64,000 nt of DNA from Vibrio atlanticus (lineage in GTDB: Bacteria > Pseudomonadota > Gammaproteobacteria > Enterobacterales > Vibrionaceae), in NCBI RefSeq assembly GCF_024347315.1, contig NZ_AP025460.1, positions 2,604,001 through 2,668,000 on the forward strand. The letters are read 5' to 3'. A model generated the notes under the pieces. That model was not told the DNA's origin. It ran no database searches and saw nothing but the letters and a program-made list of their open reading frames with translations. Below are positions 30,474-41,479 of this stretch, in pieces. Positions within the stretch are counted from its first letter, which is position 1. Every line of letters begins with the position of its first letter. Both the position numbers and the translations under genes were made by a program.

Positions 30474-31670
30474 TTATGATTCAACACACTCTCGACCGAT
30501 CAATTTCAGAACTGCGTTAGCCGCCTGTTTGTCAGCATCTTTACGAATCCAGTGATGCATTTCAGTAAAGCGTTCAATAAGTGGCGCGTTGTCGGTTGAA
30601 AGCATCTTATCGACCGATGGGAAAAGGTAATCTGGGTGACACTCTTCAAGAATGTGTTCTTTTACGATTTCTTCACCCGCTAGGATATTCGGTAACGAGA
30701 CAAATTCTGTGATCGACAATTTCTTAACGATATAGCCAGTGAGCTTGTTGACCTTGTAGCCAACGACCATCGGGCGTTTCAGCAACATACACTCAAGAGC
30801 AACAGTACCAGAAGCTAACAAAACAGAATCAGCAGCAGTAATCACATTGGTAGCCGTATCTTCTACTAAGGTAAATTCAAGTTCAGGTGCCGTCGATTGC
30901 CAGATCTCTGTAAACTGTTTCTTGCGCTGTTCATTAACCAATGCAACAACAAAATTGATATCAGGGTACTTTTGCTTAATGCGCTGACAAGTTTCGATAA
31001 ATGGTTGAGCAATCAAACTCATTTCACCACCACGGCTACCCGGCAATACCGCTAACCACGGCTTATCTTGAGCTAAACCTAAAAGATCGCGAGCCTCTTT
31101 CTTATTCGGCTCCAGTGGAATGGTATCAGCCAGCGTGTGGCCAACGAATTCACAAGCAACGTTATATTTATCATAAAACGCTTTTTCGAATGGTAAGAAA
31201 GCAAGTACCAAATCGGTTGCTTTGTCGATTTTAAAGATACGCTTTGGACGCCATGCCCAGACTGAAGGGCTGACATAATGAACAGTCTTAATGCCCGCGT
31301 TCTTAAGATCTAATTCAAGTCTTAGATTAAAGTCTGGCGCATCAATACCGACGAAGACATCTGGCGGGTTTTGAGTAAAGTACTTAACTAGATCCGCTTT
31401 CACTTTTAGCAAGCGAGGTAAACGACCAAGCACTTCTACAAGCCCCATCACGGCAAGCTCTTCCATTTCGAAAAGAGACTCACAACCAAGCGCCTTCATT
31501 TTTGGTCCGCCAATACCCACGAATTCAGCATTCGGATATTGTGATTTGATCGCTTTAATAAAGCCTTCGCCAAGCGTGTCACCAGAGAGTTCTCCAACAA
31601 CGATACCTACGCGCAGAGGTTCATTCGAAACAAAGTCCAAGCTATTGGTTGCTGCTTCTTGCTGTGCCAT
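30474..31670 (-). CDS. lpxB: Lipid-A-disaccharide synthase
   Basis: A 398-residue GT-B (GT19) enzyme that joins UDP-diacyl-glucosamine and lipid X to give the tetraacyl disaccharide. Motifs are VGIVVGELSGDTLGEGFIK at the N terminus, YVSPSVWAWRPKRIFKI, LPGSRGGEM and the C-terminal ASGTVALECMLLKRPMVVGY. The N terminus has about 17 residues (MAQQEAATNSLDFVSNE) before the first strand, somewhat longer than E. coli. It is membrane-associated on the cytoplasmic side. Confidence 0.95.
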   Translation of the reverse strand: MAQQEAATNSLDFVSNEPLRVGIVVGELSGDTLGEGFIKAIKSQYPNAEFVGIGGPKMKALGCESLFEMEELAVMGLVEVLGRLPRLLKVKADLVKYFTQNPPDVFVGIDAPDFNLRLELDLKNAGIKTVHYVSPSVWAWRPKRIFKIDKATDLVLAFLPFEKAFYDKYNVACEFVGHTLADTIPLEPNKKEARDLLGLAQDKPWLAVLPGSRGGEMSLIAQPFIETCQRIKQKYPDINFVVALVNEQRKKQFTEIWQSTAPELEFTLVEDTATNVITAADSVLLASGTVALECMLLKRPMVVGYKVNKLTGYIVKKLSITEFVSLPNILAGEEIVKEHILEECHPDYLFPSVDKMLSTDNAPLIERFTEMHHWIRKDADKQAANAVLKLIGRECVES

Positions 31671-31700
31671 AGTTTTCTAATTCCCTTCTTGCCTAAAACA

Positions 31701-31732
31701 AAAAAGATCGCCTAACGAGTAGCGATCTTTTT
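31701..31732 (-). terminator. Terminator-like hairpin between lpxA and lpxB
   Basis: AAAAAGATCGC and GCGATCTTTTT form an 11-bp perfect stem. It is symmetrical enough to work on the minus strand and would divide lpxA from lpxB transcription. Confidence 0.75.
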
Positions 31733-31799
31733 GTTATACCAATCTAACGAGGTAACTATTGTCATACTCATATTGATTGGTACATAACCACATCAAGTA

Positions 31800-32588
31800 T
31801 TAACGAATAATACCGCGCTCAGAGCTCTCTAGCATTTCTAACATAGGAGTTACCGAAGCAAACTCTTTCGCCATTTCAACTAAAGCGGCTTTCGCTTCTT
31901 CAAGTGTTTTTCCTGAACGGTATAACTCTTTGTACGCTTTCTGTAATGCTCGAATTTCTGGTTTTTCAAATCCGTTACGCTTCAAGCCCACTAGGTTAAG
32001 GCCGAATGGAGCGGCATGATTACCCTGTGCAAGCACGTACGGCAGTACATCTTGAACAACCGCAGAACAGCCGCCAATGTACGCATAAGCGCCAATTGAA
32101 CAGAACGGGTGAATCGCAGACAATGCCATTACACCAGCGTAATCGCCAACCGTCACGTGACCGCCAAGGATAGCGTTGTTACCAATGTGAGTGTGGTTTC
32201 CAACGATTACATCATGCGCTACGTGAGCATTTACACAAAGTAAGTTGTCATCGCCAATCACAGTGGTCGCTTTGTCTTGAGTTGTACCACGGTGGATCTG
32301 AACTGCTTCACGAATCACATTACGGTCACCGATCACAACAGTCGTATCTTCACCACCGTATTTCTTATCTTGGTTTTCTTCTCCAATCACTGCGTGTGGG
32401 AAGATTCGGTTTTGCTTACCAATTGTCGTGTGACCTTTGATCACAACATGCGACATCACTTCAGTGTCGTCACCAATTGTCACGTTACCAGCAATGTAAG
32501 TGAAAGGACCAACCGTCACGTTAGCACCGATAGTTACATCACCTTCGATTACTGCTGCCGGGTGAATTTTCGCTGTTTCATGAATCAT
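31800..32588 (-). CDS. lpxA: UDP-N-acetylglucosamine acyltransferase
   Basis: A 262-residue left-handed beta-helix acyltransferase that adds the first 3-hydroxyacyl chain in lipid A synthesis. About ten hexapeptide turns ([21 protein letters not shown]) and the catalytic His in [14 protein letters not shown] are visible; [13 protein letters not shown] is conserved. The frame reaches 32633, but the ATG at 32588 has GAGAG upstream and gives exactly the family length. The start lies 2 bases past the fabZ stop. Confidence 0.97.
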   Translation of the reverse strand: MIHETAKIHPAAVIEGDVTIGANVTVGPFTYIAGNVTIGDDTEVMSHVVIKGHTTIGKQNRIFPHAVIGEENQDKKYGGEDTTVVIGDRNVIREAVQIHRGTTQDKATTVIGDDNLLCVNAHVAHDVIVGNHTHIGNNAILGGHVTVGDYAGVMALSAIHPFCSIGAYAYIGGCSAVVQDVLPYVLAQGNHAAPFGLNLVGLKRNGFEKPEIRALQKAYKELYRSGKTLEEAKAALVEMAKEFASVTPMLEMLESSERGIIR

Positions 32589-32589
32589 A

Positions 32590-33042
32590 TTAAAACTCTC
32601 TACGAGCACATTTAAGTTCAGCTGAACATACAACTACGCCGTCAACTTTCGCTACACCGTTGAACGATGCAATGCCACGACGTTCTTTTAAGAACTCAAC
32701 TTCGATAACCAATTGGTCACCAGGCACTACTGGCTTGCGGAACTTCGCTTTATCTACGCTAGCAAAGTAGTAAAGCTCATTACCAGAAGGAGCACCAAAA
32801 GATTTAAATGCTAGAAGACCTGTTGCTTGCGCCATTGCTTCTAAGATCAACACACCTGGGAATACAGGAAGTTGTGGGAAGTGGCCTGTGAACTGAGGTT
32901 CGTTAACAGAAACATTCTTAATCGCAGTCAGTGTTTTTTCTTTTTCAAAGCTAGTCACACGATCAACCATTAAGAATGGGTAGCGATGAGGTAATAGTTC
33001 CTGAATTTCAGTAATGTTCATCGTTGTCTGTTCAGTAGTCAA
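32590..33042 (-). CDS. fabZ: 3-hydroxyacyl-ACP dehydratase FabZ
   Basis: A 150-residue hot-dog-fold dehydratase of fatty acid elongation. The active-site His is in [13 protein letters not shown] region followed by [20 protein letters not shown], which holds the catalytic Glu. It shares 3-hydroxymyristoyl-ACP with LpxA and LpxD, and this branch point is reflected in its place between lpxD and lpxA. An internal start at MNITEIQEL (residue 8) is also possible. Confidence 0.96.
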   Translation of the reverse strand: MTTEQTTMNITEIQELLPHRYPFLMVDRVTSFEKEKTLTAIKNVSVNEPQFTGHFPQLPVFPGVLILEAMAQATGLLAFKSFGAPSGNELYYFASVDKAKFRKPVVPGDQLVIEVEFLKERRGIASFNGVAKVDGVVVCSAELKCARREF

Positions 33043-33091
33043 AGTCGTATTCCTATGTATATTCTTTATTTAATGAGAAGGATTATAAACG

Positions 33092-33118
33092 AAAAAGACT
33101 CGCTGTACGCGAGCCTTT
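33092..33118 (-). terminator. Terminator-like hairpin between lpxD and fabZ
   Basis: On the minus strand AAAGGCTCGC pairs with GCGAGTCTTT around GTACA and is followed by T. It would lower read-through from the bamA-skp-lpxD part into fabZ-lpxA. Confidence 0.75.
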
Positions 33119-33135
33119 TATTAGAAATGCTGGAA

Positions 33136-34167
33136 TTATGATTCCGCGCTGTTCTCGATAAGTTTTTCAACGGTTTTCAAACGCTTGTTCATTTCATCAA
33201 TACGATGAACTCGCGTTGCTGTTTTACGCCAATCTTTATTTGGCTGCAAAGGAATACCTGAAGAGTACATGCCTTTTTCGGTGATACTGCGCATTACCAT
33301 CCCCATACCGGTGATTGTAACGCCGTCAACGATTTCTATATGACCATTAATCACACAACCGCCACCAATAATACAGTACTTACCTATCGTTGTGCTGCCG
33401 GCGATGATAGTACCACCTGCAATAGCAGAACCATATCCGATGTGAACATTATGAGCTATCTGAAGTTGGTTATCTAAGATAACGTTATCTTCAATAATAG
33501 TGTCATCTAATGCGCCACGGTCAACGGTAGTACACGCGCCGATTTCTACGCGGTTACCAACACGAACTGAACCGACTTGCGGGATCTTAACCCACTCGCC
33601 TTTCTCATTCGCATAACCAAAACCATCGGATCCAATCACTGTACTAGATTGAATCAAACATGCTTCGCCAATCACCACTTCATGGTAAACACTTACGTTA
33701 GCCCAAAGCTTAGTACCTGCGCCAATTTTTGCATTTTGACCAATAAAGCAACCAGCACCGATAACGACGTCATCACCAAGCACTACGCCAGTTTCAATCA
33801 CAGCATTGGCACCAATAGACACATTTTGTCCAATGGTCGCGTCGCCTGAAATTGAAGCAGAATCAGCAATACCCGCAGCTGGCGCTGGCGTGGTATCAAG
33901 CGCTTGAGCAACCTTAGCAAAAGCAACATAAGGGTCGCTGACCACAATAACGTTGGTTTTACACAGTTCACGCTCGCTCTCTTTAACCATAATAGCGGAT
34001 GCTTTACAGTCACCAAGGTGCTTGCTGTACTTCACGTTCGAAAGGAACGTAATATTTCCTTCTTGCGCTTTATCCATAGGAGCGACTGCTGAAACGGTAA
34101 CTGTGCCGTCTCCGTGTAGCTCTCCACCGGTAATCGTTGCCAATTCGGCTAAGGTCAGATTCTTCAT
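33136..34167 (-). CDS. lpxD: UDP-3-O-(3-hydroxymyristoyl)glucosamine N-acyltransferase
   Basis: A 343-residue acyltransferase, third step of lipid A synthesis. An N-terminal uridine-binding domain (1-100, [19 protein letters not shown]) precedes a hexapeptide beta-helix (about 105-310) with the catalytic His in [12 protein letters not shown]. The length matches E. coli LpxD (341). Only 5 bases separate it from skp. Confidence 0.96.
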   Translation of the reverse strand: MKNLTLAELATITGGELHGDGTVTVSAVAPMDKAQEGNITFLSNVKYSKHLGDCKASAIMVKESERELCKTNVIVVSDPYVAFAKVAQALDTTPAPAAGIADSASISGDATIGQNVSIGANAVIETGVVLGDDVVIGAGCFIGQNAKIGAGTKLWANVSVYHEVVIGEACLIQSSTVIGSDGFGYANEKGEWVKIPQVGSVRVGNRVEIGACTTVDRGALDDTIIEDNVILDNQLQIAHNVHIGYGSAIAGGTIIAGSTTIGKYCIIGGGCVINGHIEIVDGVTITGMGMVMRSITEKGMYSSGIPLQPNKDWRKTATRVHRIDEMNKRLKTVEKLIENSAES

Positions 34168-34172
34168 AAAAC

Positions 34173-34682
34173 TTATTTCAGTGATTTAATTACTTTTTCA
34201 GAGATGTTGTATTCTGGCTTGCCGTACTGCAGAGCTTGAATATCAACGATCATGTCGTAGCCTTCTTTCTCTGCAACTTTAGTTACAGCATCTTGAATGA
34301 CTTTGAATAGCTTCTGCTTCTCTTGTGCTTCACGACGTTGGCTTGCTTTTTCTAGTGCTTGAGCTTTGATTTTGTATTTGCTGTCTAGTTGGCCGACTTC
34401 AATACGAAGTTTCTCTACTTCATCAGGCCCTAATAGCTCACCATCACGCTTAAGCTTTTCAATCTTAGTTTTAGCTTCCGCTTGGATACTTTGAAGCTCA
34501 GCAGCTTTATCTTTGAACTCTTCCTGCATTTTTTGAAGAACAACTTCACGCTGAGGTAGAGCCTGGAATACTTGTGCAGTATTTACATAGCCCACTTTTT
34601 GCGCAGCTTCAGCCGCTGTTGCAAAGAAAGAAGAGCTAAGAACTACAAGGCCTAAACCTGCTGCTTTAATCATATTTTTCAC
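34173..34682 (-). CDS. skp: Periplasmic chaperone Skp/OmpH
   Basis: A 169-residue exported chaperone that holds unfolded outer-membrane proteins. It has a signal peptide ([17 protein letters not shown]), the small body strand [18 protein letters not shown], and long charged coiled-coil tentacles at about 45-140 ([20 protein letters not shown]), and ends with the closing body strand [13 protein letters not shown]. It lies directly after bamA. Confidence 0.95.
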   Translation of the reverse strand: MKNMIKAAGLGLVVLSSSFFATAAEAAQKVGYVNTAQVFQALPQREVVLQKMQEEFKDKAAELQSIQAEAKTKIEKLKRDGELLGPDEVEKLRIEVGQLDSKYKIKAQALEKASQRREAQEKQKLFKVIQDAVTKVAEKEGYDMIVDIQALQYGKPEYNISEKVIKSLK

Positions 34683-34700
34683 AATATTGTCCTTTAAAGA

Positions 34701-37106
34701 TTAGAAAGTTCTACCAATGGTGAATGTGAAGAATTCTTCGTCATCACCTTCGTAGATTTTGATTGGTTTCGCTAGAGAGAAAACCAATGGTCCCATCGGT
34801 GACATCCACTGAAGAGCGGCACCATAAGATGAACGGTAATTTGTTGGGTCAGAGTAATCGTAGTAGTACTGTTGACCGCTATTCGGTGCGCCACGGTCTA
34901 CGAATTCGGTATCCCATACACTTGCCATATCGAAGAACACGCTAGTTCGAATCTGACTGCGCGCTTCATCAGAAGCAAACGGTGTTGGTACGATTAACTC
35001 TACGCTAGCCAAAGCAACCGCATTACCACCAACCGAATCATCGGTTGCAGAATTGTACGTCGGGTTATTGCCCGTACTATTTCCGTAAACAGCTTTTGGA
35101 CCAGCTGAGTTAGAACCAAAACCACGTAGTGTTGTAAAACCACCCGCGTAGTAGTTTTCGTAGAATGGGAACAAGTTATCATTACCATCCGTTTGACCAT
35201 AACCGTTACCATAGCCTAATCGACCACGCATCAATAGTGTGAACTCGTGCTTTTTAGTCAACGGAATGTAATGTTTTACATCGTATTGCGCTTTGAAGTA
35301 TTTCGCATCCGAACCAGGTACTGTCATTTTCGCGAAAGCACGTTGGTGGTTACCTTCAGTAGGGAAGAAGCCACGGTTAAGGTTGTTGCGCGTCCAAGAG
35401 ATATTGATATCGAAGTCATCGGTTAAGATATGCTCATCACCGTATTGGTCAATACTTCTCGCAAACTGTTCAACTTGAATATAGGTAGGAACGTTACCGA
35501 TCTTGTTGTGCGTATAACCAAAACCAAACTCGAGACGGTTCAGCTCATCCATAGGGAAACCCCATGTTAAGCTCGTACCATAACTTTGGTTGGTATAATC
35601 GACGATACCCGCTTCAGAGGCTTCAAATTCGTTGTAGAAGATTTTGCCGCCCATACTCACGCCATCAAGGTTCCAGTATGGGTCGCGGTAGTCTAAGCTA
35701 ACATTCTTTTGGTAATCGTTCATCATGGCGCTTACGCCAACACGGTTACCAGAACCGGCAAAGTTATCTTGCTGTAAACCAACCTGGAAGCTGACACCCG
35801 ATTCAGTACCGTAGCCAACACCGAAGTTGACGCTACCCGAGTTCGCTTCCTTAACGTTGTAAACCAGATCCACTTGGTCTTCACTGCCAGGAACACGTAC
35901 CGTTTGCACATCAACCGTTTCAAAAAAGCCTAAACGGTTAAGGCGGCTCTTACCTGTATCAATCGACTTGGAGTTCAGCCAACTGCCTTCCATTTGACGC
36001 ATTTCACGACGCAGTACTTCATCTTTCGTTGAGTTGTTACCCGTGAATCGAATATCACGAACGTAGATACGGCTGCCCGCTTCTACATTGATAACCAACG
36101 ACACTTCTTTGGTCTCATCGTCAAATTCAGGAATCGTACGAACTTGTGGGTACGCATAGCCAGATTCGCCTAGAATTCGTTTCACGCTCTCTTCTAAAGA
36201 CGTTACGGAAGAGCCGTTATATGTATCGCCATCTTCGAATGGCACTAACGCTTCGAAGTCAGCCTCGCGGCCGATAAGCTCACCACGGAAAGAGACATCT
36301 TTAACGGTATAAGCTTCGCCTTCGTCTAGGCCTAGCGTGATGTAAACACCTTTCTTATCAGGAGAGATCGCAACCTGAGTCGAATCTACCTTAAACTTAA
36401 GGTAACCACGGTCAAGGTAGTAAGATTTCAACGCTTCGATATCACCAGCCAGTACTTGCTTCTGGTATTTTTCATCCGCAAGGAAATTCCACCATGCAAC
36501 ATCAACGTTCAAGTTGAAACGACTAAGTAGATCTGCGTCAGAGAAAACTTCGTTACCGATAAAGTTAATTTGCTGAATCTTAGCGGACACGCCCTCAGTA
36601 AACACAAACTTAAGGTCAGAACGGTTACGAGGCAGAGGCGTCACTACGGCTTTCACTGTCGCGTTGTATTTACCAACACTGTAGTAAAAATCTTCAAGGC
36701 CCTTCTCAATGTTACTCAGTGTAGTACGGTCAAGGGCTTCACCTTCACGAACACCAGATGCGTCTAGGTTCTGCTGAAGTTGTTCTTCTTTGATCGCCTT
36801 GTTACCTGAGAATGAGATGCTTGCGATGGTCGGTCGTTCTTTGACTTGAACAACTAAAACATCATCATCGCGAAGGACTTTAACGTCCTCAAAGTTGCCT
36901 GAAGCATACAGTGCACGAATGATCTCAGATACATCGCCGTCATCCACTTCATCGCCAATACGTACTGGCATTTTCAGTAGAGCTGCACCAAGTGCAACAC
37001 GCTGTAAACCTTCGATCTTGATATCTTGAACTACAAAGTTTTGTGCTCCGTTCGCAGCCACACTAGTGGCCAATAGACTTGCGAACAGAATTTGCTTAAT
37101 CGCCAT
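34701..37106 (-). CDS. bamA: Outer-membrane assembly factor BamA
   Basis: An 801-residue Omp85 protein that inserts beta-barrels into the outer membrane. It has a signal peptide (MAIKQILFASLLATSVAANG), five POTRA domains (about 22-420) and a 16-strand barrel ending in FTFTIGRTF with the terminal Phe. The loop 6 motif region GGFTTLRGFGSNSAGPKAV includes the conserved VRGF/LRGF signature. BepA, coded at 2.1 kb, acts on this complex. It is placed between rseP and skp. Confidence 0.97.
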   Translation of the reverse strand: MAIKQILFASLLATSVAANGAQNFVVQDIKIEGLQRVALGAALLKMPVRIGDEVDDGDVSEIIRALYASGNFEDVKVLRDDDVLVVQVKERPTIASISFSGNKAIKEEQLQQNLDASGVREGEALDRTTLSNIEKGLEDFYYSVGKYNATVKAVVTPLPRNRSDLKFVFTEGVSAKIQQINFIGNEVFSDADLLSRFNLNVDVAWWNFLADEKYQKQVLAGDIEALKSYYLDRGYLKFKVDSTQVAISPDKKGVYITLGLDEGEAYTVKDVSFRGELIGREADFEALVPFEDGDTYNGSSVTSLEESVKRILGESGYAYPQVRTIPEFDDETKEVSLVINVEAGSRIYVRDIRFTGNNSTKDEVLRREMRQMEGSWLNSKSIDTGKSRLNRLGFFETVDVQTVRVPGSEDQVDLVYNVKEANSGSVNFGVGYGTESGVSFQVGLQQDNFAGSGNRVGVSAMMNDYQKNVSLDYRDPYWNLDGVSMGGKIFYNEFEASEAGIVDYTNQSYGTSLTWGFPMDELNRLEFGFGYTHNKIGNVPTYIQVEQFARSIDQYGDEHILTDDFDINISWTRNNLNRGFFPTEGNHQRAFAKMTVPGSDAKYFKAQYDVKHYIPLTKKHEFTLLMRGRLGYGNGYGQTDGNDNLFPFYENYYAGGFTTLRGFGSNSAGPKAVYGNSTGNNPTYNSATDDSVGGNAVALASVELIVPTPFASDEARSQIRTSVFFDMASVWDTEFVDRGAPNSGQQYYYDYSDPTNYRSSYGAALQWMSPMGPLVFSLAKPIKIYEGDDEEFFTFTIGRTF

Positions 37107-37154
37107 ACTTATTCTAATTATTCCTTGCTACTACCAATGCCTGTGAGAAACCAT

Positions 37155-38513
37155 TCACAGACGAGTAAAATCATTAAATATTGCCAGAGCCATCAAAGAG
37201 AAGAGGATTGCGCCTCCCACTCTGTATCCCATTTCTTGAACTTTTTCAGGTACAGGTTTACGAGTAACGGCCTCAATAGCGAAAAAGAGCAAATGTCCGC
37301 CATCAAGCATAGGCAGCGGAACCAAATTAATAATACCCAAGTTAACACTGATCAGAGCTAAAAAACCTAAGAAGTAAACCAAACCGTAATCGGCGGTTGC
37401 CCCTGCGCCTTTAGCAATTGAAATTGGGCCACTCAAGTTATTTAAGCCAACATCACCAACGATTAGCTTCTTAAGCATTGTCAGTGTCAAACCAATGATC
37501 TGACCTGTTTTATCAAATGCTTTTCCTACAGACTCAATTACACCAAATTGTAACTCAAAGCGATAATCTTCTGGCCATTCTGCGACTTCGGGAGCAATAC
37601 CCGCATAGCCGATTGTAGAACCATCAGAAAATTCGCGACTATTCGGCGACATAACCAATGACCGCTCAACACCATTTCGTAATACGACAAGGTCCAAGGG
37701 CATCATTGGGTGTGAACGGATTAATTCAACAACCGACTTCCACTGTTCAATAGGCTGACCATTAATTTCGACAATTTTGTCGCCAGATTCTAGCCCTGCA
37801 GAATAGGCAGCACCGTCATCAATAACTTGAGCGAGCACTGTCGATATCTCTGGAGAATACGGTCTAAAACCAAGCGTTGTCATTGCTGACTCAGTTTCTG
37901 GGTTGAACGACCAGTCTGAAATATCCAATGTTATCTGTTGTTCAAAGCCGATGTCGTCTTGAGAAGAAACCGTTACAGTCATGGACTCATCACCAATATG
38001 TGATATCAAACCCAAGTTTACTGATTCCCAATCTGCGGTTTTGATTCCTGAAATAGATTTAAGTTCCATTCCACTTTCAATTCCGGCTTGTGCCACGATA
38101 GATTGAGGTGTTACCTCTCCAATCACAGGCTTAACCGCTGGAACACCAATCAAAAAAACCAGCCAATATGCGAACACGGCAAATATAAAGTTGAATGCTG
38201 GACCTGCACCCACAATCGCCGTTCGTTTCCACAACGGTTTCTTATCAAAAGCGTATTGCTGTTCGTCTTCAGAAAGATCATCAACACGACCATCAAGCAT
38301 CTTAACGTAGCCGCCCAATGGAATGACAGACAAGCTGTACTCTGTGCCATCGCGGCCAACTTTACTCCAGATCGATTTACCAAAACCAATCGAGAATTTT
38401 TCTACTTTCACACCGCAGCGACGAGCAACCCAGAAGTGTCCAAATTCATGAACAGCGACCAGAATACCAAGCGCTACAATAAAGGATGCGAAGTTCCACA
38501 GAATTCCACTCAT
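37155..38513 (-). CDS. rseP: Site-2 intramembrane protease RseP
   Basis: A 452-residue zinc protease that cuts RseA in the inner membrane to release sigma E, and clears signal-peptide remnants. The HEFGH motif is at residues 22-26 in the first helix, two PDZ domains lie at about 125-310 and the second metal motif [10 protein letters not shown] is near 395-405. The length fits E. coli RseP (450). The ATG overlaps the dxr stop by 4 bases. It is followed by bamA, whose barrel substrates trigger the sigma E response. Confidence 0.96.
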   Translation of the reverse strand: MSGILWNFASFIVALGILVAVHEFGHFWVARRCGVKVEKFSIGFGKSIWSKVGRDGTEYSLSVIPLGGYVKMLDGRVDDLSEDEQQYAFDKKPLWKRTAIVGAGPAFNFIFAVFAYWLVFLIGVPAVKPVIGEVTPQSIVAQAGIESGMELKSISGIKTADWESVNLGLISHIGDESMTVTVSSQDDIGFEQQITLDISDWSFNPETESAMTTLGFRPYSPEISTVLAQVIDDGAAYSAGLESGDKIVEINGQPIEQWKSVVELIRSHPMMPLDLVVLRNGVERSLVMSPNSREFSDGSTIGYAGIAPEVAEWPEDYRFELQFGVIESVGKAFDKTGQIIGLTLTMLKKLIVGDVGLNNLSGPISIAKGAGATADYGLVYFLGFLALISVNLGIINLVPLPMLDGGHLLFFAIEAVTRKPVPEKVQEMGYRVGGAILFSLMALAIFNDFTRL

Positions 38514-39718
38514 GCTAGCTGCTCTTTTATAAATTGAATGGCTATTTGACGAGACATATTATCGAGCTCAAGAAGGCTTTCCAAGCTATCTAAGCCCTCA
38601 GAGTTATGTTGTTCACATACTTTGTTCATAACATACTCGTTAATGATAGCAATATCGGTAAACTTCACTTGATTGTTCAAGAAAGCATCGACTGCAATTT
38701 CGTTTGCCGCATTAATCGCTGTTGTTGCATGCTGACCCAAATAGCACGCCTCAATGGCTAATCTCAAACATGGGTAACGAGTTAAATCGGGCTCTAAGAA
38801 GGTAAGCTCGCCCACTTTGGTGAAATCCAGAGGCTTAACACCCGCTTCTGTGCGTTCAGGATAAGACATCGTCAAAGCGATTGGCGTTGCCATATCGGGT
38901 TCGCCCATTTGAGCGAGCACCGAGCCATCCTTGTACTGAACCATAGAATGAATCACAGACTGAGGGTGGATAATAACTTTGAGTTGCTCTTGAGAGGCAT
39001 TAAATAGCCATTTCGCCTCAATGTACTCTAAGCCTTTATTCATCATAGTTGCTGAATCGACAGAGATCTTAGGGCCCATTGACCAGTTTGGGTGTGCGAT
39101 AGCTCGTTCTGGTGTTACCGACTCTAGCTCTGCAACGTCCGTATAACGGAAAGGACCACCCGAACCAGTCAAAAGAATATGGTTGATACCGTTCTCTTCT
39201 AAATCACAACGGCCTAGGTTAGTTTGTACGTTTTGAGGCAAGCATTGAAAGATAGCATTGTGTTCACTATCAACAGGAAGTAGTTCAGCGCCGTACTTCT
39301 CTACGGCGTCGATAAATAACTGCCCTGACATCACTAAGGCTTCTTTATTAGCCAATAAGATACGCTTGCCCGCTTTAACTGCAGACATCGTAGGAAGCAA
39401 ACCTGCCGCACCCACAATAGCAGCCATTACCGTGTCCACTTCATCTAGAGAAGCGACCTGACACATGCCTTCAGAACCAGAAAGAACTTTGATGTTTGGG
39501 TGATTTGTAGACAACACTTCAGTCAGCTTAGATGCTGCATCAGGGCAAGCCATAGCAACATAGCTTGGTTGCCACTTTTCAACTAACGCCAGCATCTTTT
39601 CAACATTCGAGCCTGCAGCCATTGCTACAACCGAATAGAGTTCTGGGTTTTGTTCAACGACTTTTAGTGTACTTGCACCAATTGAGCCGGTAGCGCCAAG
39701 GATAGTTAGATTTCGCAT
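38510..39718 (-). CDS. dxr: 1-deoxy-D-xylulose 5-phosphate reductoisomerase
   Basis: A 402-residue NADPH enzyme of the MEP isoprenoid pathway that makes MEP. Motifs: nucleotide loop [39 protein letters not shown] and the flexible substrate loop [21 protein letters not shown]. The frame extends to 39757, but the ATG at 39718 ([11 protein letters not shown]) fits the family. Its product feeds UppS, coded just upstream. Confidence 0.96.
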   Translation of the reverse strand: MRNLTILGATGSIGASTLKVVEQNPELYSVVAMAAGSNVEKMLALVEKWQPSYVAMACPDAASKLTEVLSTNHPNIKVLSGSEGMCQVASLDEVDTVMAAIVGAAGLLPTMSAVKAGKRILLANKEALVMSGQLFIDAVEKYGAELLPVDSEHNAIFQCLPQNVQTNLGRCDLEENGINHILLTGSGGPFRYTDVAELESVTPERAIAHPNWSMGPKISVDSATMMNKGLEYIEAKWLFNASQEQLKVIIHPQSVIHSMVQYKDGSVLAQMGEPDMATPIALTMSYPERTEAGVKPLDFTKVGELTFLEPDLTRYPCLRLAIEACYLGQHATTAINAANEIAVDAFLNNQVKFTDIAIINEYVMNKVCEQHNSEGLDSLESLLELDNMSRQIAIQFIKEQLA

Positions 39719-39742
39719 CACATATGACCGTAGAAATGTAAT

Positions 39743-39768
39743 AAAGGGCAGAATCACTGCCCTTTTTT
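39743..39768 (-). other. Hairpin between cdsA and dxr
   Basis: AAAGGGCAG and CTGCCCTTT pair around AATCA. On the minus strand it follows the cdsA stop but has only TTTATT after it, so it would be a partial terminator or a stability element. Confidence 0.5.
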
Positions 39769-39769
39769 A

Positions 39770-40612
39770 TTAGAATGCTAAATAAAGCAGAGCAAAGACA
39801 GGGAACGCAGCCGTTAAGCTATCTATTCTATCAAGTATACCACCATGACCAGGAATCAGATTACTGCTGTCTTTCACCCCAGAAACACGTTTAAACATGC
39901 TTTCAACAAGATCACCAAGAACAGAAATAACGACGGTCACAAGAGTAATAACAATCATGTGGAGAGGGCTTGTGAATTGGATATCAAACAAGTCAGCAAA
40001 GATCCAGGCCACGATCACTGCTGTAATGATGCCACCAATAAGACCTTCAATCGTTTTATTAGGACTCACCGCAGGGGCCATTTTGCGCTTGCCAAAGCTC
40101 TTTCCTGAAAAGTAAGCACCACTGTCGGCAGCCCACACGATCAAGCAAACGAACATTACCAATTTTGCGCCGTGGTAAGGATCAACATCGATACCGTTCG
40201 CACGTAAGATAACCACACTCCAGAAGAATGGTAGCAAAGTCAGCACGCCAAATGCGTGACGAAGAATTGATGAGTCTTTCCATGCTGGCATAGACTTAGG
40301 ATAAGTCACTGCCATACCACTCGCGATTACCCACCAAATTGAACCAATCGTTAGAATGGCGTAGTGAGCACCCGATAAGTTATTAAGGCTAAATGCATCA
40401 AAAGGTATAAAAGCAAAACTTGCAGCACTTACCACAACTGTTGGAATCAACGCTAAATAACGTGATTTGCTTTCAACAAACTGAGTCCACTCCCAAAAAC
40501 CCAATAGCGAGATTACTGCTAGTGAAAGAATAAACGTAGGAAGTGATAACTCGAAAATACCTAGAATAACTAGGGGAGCTAAAATCAACGCCGTAATAAT
40601 TCGTTGTTTCAA
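39770..40612 (-). CDS. cdsA: Phosphatidate cytidylyltransferase (CDP-diglyceride synthase)
   Basis: A 280-residue inner-membrane enzyme that makes CDP-diacylglycerol, the precursor of all phospholipids. It has about eight helices and the family signature across AADSGAYFSGKSFGKRKM and SPNKTIEGLIGG, with the acidic DSSNLIPGHGGILDRIDS at the end. The start codon is TTG at 40612, with AAGGA 9 bases before it, directly after the uppS stop; I see no better ATG. Confidence 0.94.
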   Translation of the reverse strand: MKQRIITALILAPLVILGIFELSLPTFILSLAVISLLGFWEWTQFVESKSRYLALIPTVVVSAASFAFIPFDAFSLNNLSGAHYAILTIGSIWWVIASGMAVTYPKSMPAWKDSSILRHAFGVLTLLPFFWSVVILRANGIDVDPYHGAKLVMFVCLIVWAADSGAYFSGKSFGKRKMAPAVSPNKTIEGLIGGIITAVIVAWIFADLFDIQFTSPLHMIVITLVTVVISVLGDLVESMFKRVSGVKDSSNLIPGHGGILDRIDSLTAAFPVFALLYLAF

Positions 40613-40628
40613 ACCAAAAAAATCCTTA

Positions 40629-41381
40629 TTAACTGTCCATCAGAGCTTTAATTTGCTCACCGGTGCATCCAAAACGACGCTCGCGGTTTACAAACCAAGT
40701 CACAGCTTCTACTAAGCTGTCTTCATTAAAGTCTGGCCAGAATTGTTCAGTGAAATACATTTCGGCGTAAGCTAATTGCCAAAGCATAAAGTTACTAATG
40801 CGGCACTCGCCACTGGTGCGGATAAGTAGATCGACTTCTGGAATATCTGCCATCGTCAGGTGCTGTGTAATCATAGCTTCATCAATGTCTTCTACATTAA
40901 TATCGCCAGACTTAACCTGTTGAGCAATCGAAGTCATCGCTTGCTGGATATCCCACTTACCGCCGTAGTTAGCCGCAATATTAATAACCATACCCGTATT
41001 GGTGCTAGTCAAAGCTTCCGCTTCTTCTATTTTCTTTTGTAGTCGCGCATTAAAACGACTTTTATCACCAATAACACGAAGTTGTAGATTATTTTTATGA
41101 AGCTTTTTTACTTCACTCGACAGCACTGAAATAAACAGTTCCATCAAGAGACCCACTTCTTCTTCAGGACGACGCCAATTTTCACTACTAAAAGCAAAAA
41201 GAGTTACGGCTTTAATGCCAAGTCTGGCTGCTGAAGATATGGTTTTTCGAACGGCTTGAACGCCATTTTTATGACCAAAGACACGAGGCTTACCCTGGGC
41301 TTTTGCCCAGCGACCATTACCATCCATAATGATAGCAATGTGTTTAGGAAGAGAGTCTGTGAACGCTTGAGAATTATGCAT
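40629..41381 (-). CDS. uppS: Undecaprenyl pyrophosphate synthase
   Basis: A 250-residue cis-prenyltransferase that makes the C55 carrier lipid for peptidoglycan and O-antigen. The first-site motif is [19 protein letters not shown] with the catalytic Asp, and [21 protein letters not shown] is the substrate region close to the C terminus. The frame also allows TTG at 41396 (5 more residues); neither start has a strong ribosome site, so 41381 (ATG) is a choice by codon type. Confidence 0.94.
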   Translation of the reverse strand: MHNSQAFTDSLPKHIAIIMDGNGRWAKAQGKPRVFGHKNGVQAVRKTISSAARLGIKAVTLFAFSSENWRRPEEEVGLLMELFISVLSSEVKKLHKNNLQLRVIGDKSRFNARLQKKIEEAEALTSTNTGMVINIAANYGGKWDIQQAMTSIAQQVKSGDINVEDIDEAMITQHLTMADIPEVDLLIRTSGECRISNFMLWQLAYAEMYFTEQFWPDFNEDSLVEAVTWFVNRERRFGCTGEQIKALMDS

Positions 41382-41424
41382 AAAAGAGTGAATCAAATTC
41401 TAATAGTCGAACAGAATAGCATAA

Positions 41425-41455
41425 AAAAACGCTGCACCGTGAGTACAGCGTTTTT
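41425..41455 (-). terminator. Terminator between frr and uppS
   Basis: AAAAACGCTG and CAGCGTTTTT pair with an 11-base loop, and T follows on the minus strand. It separates the translation genes from uppS onward. Confidence 0.85.
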
Positions 41456-41479
41456 CCTGAAAGAAAAGAATATGGAAAA

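Noticed and set aside
38460..38500. Possible sigma E promoter (GGAACTT on the minus strand) inside the rseP start
   Set aside because: No TCTGA-like -10 at 15-18 bases; not supported.
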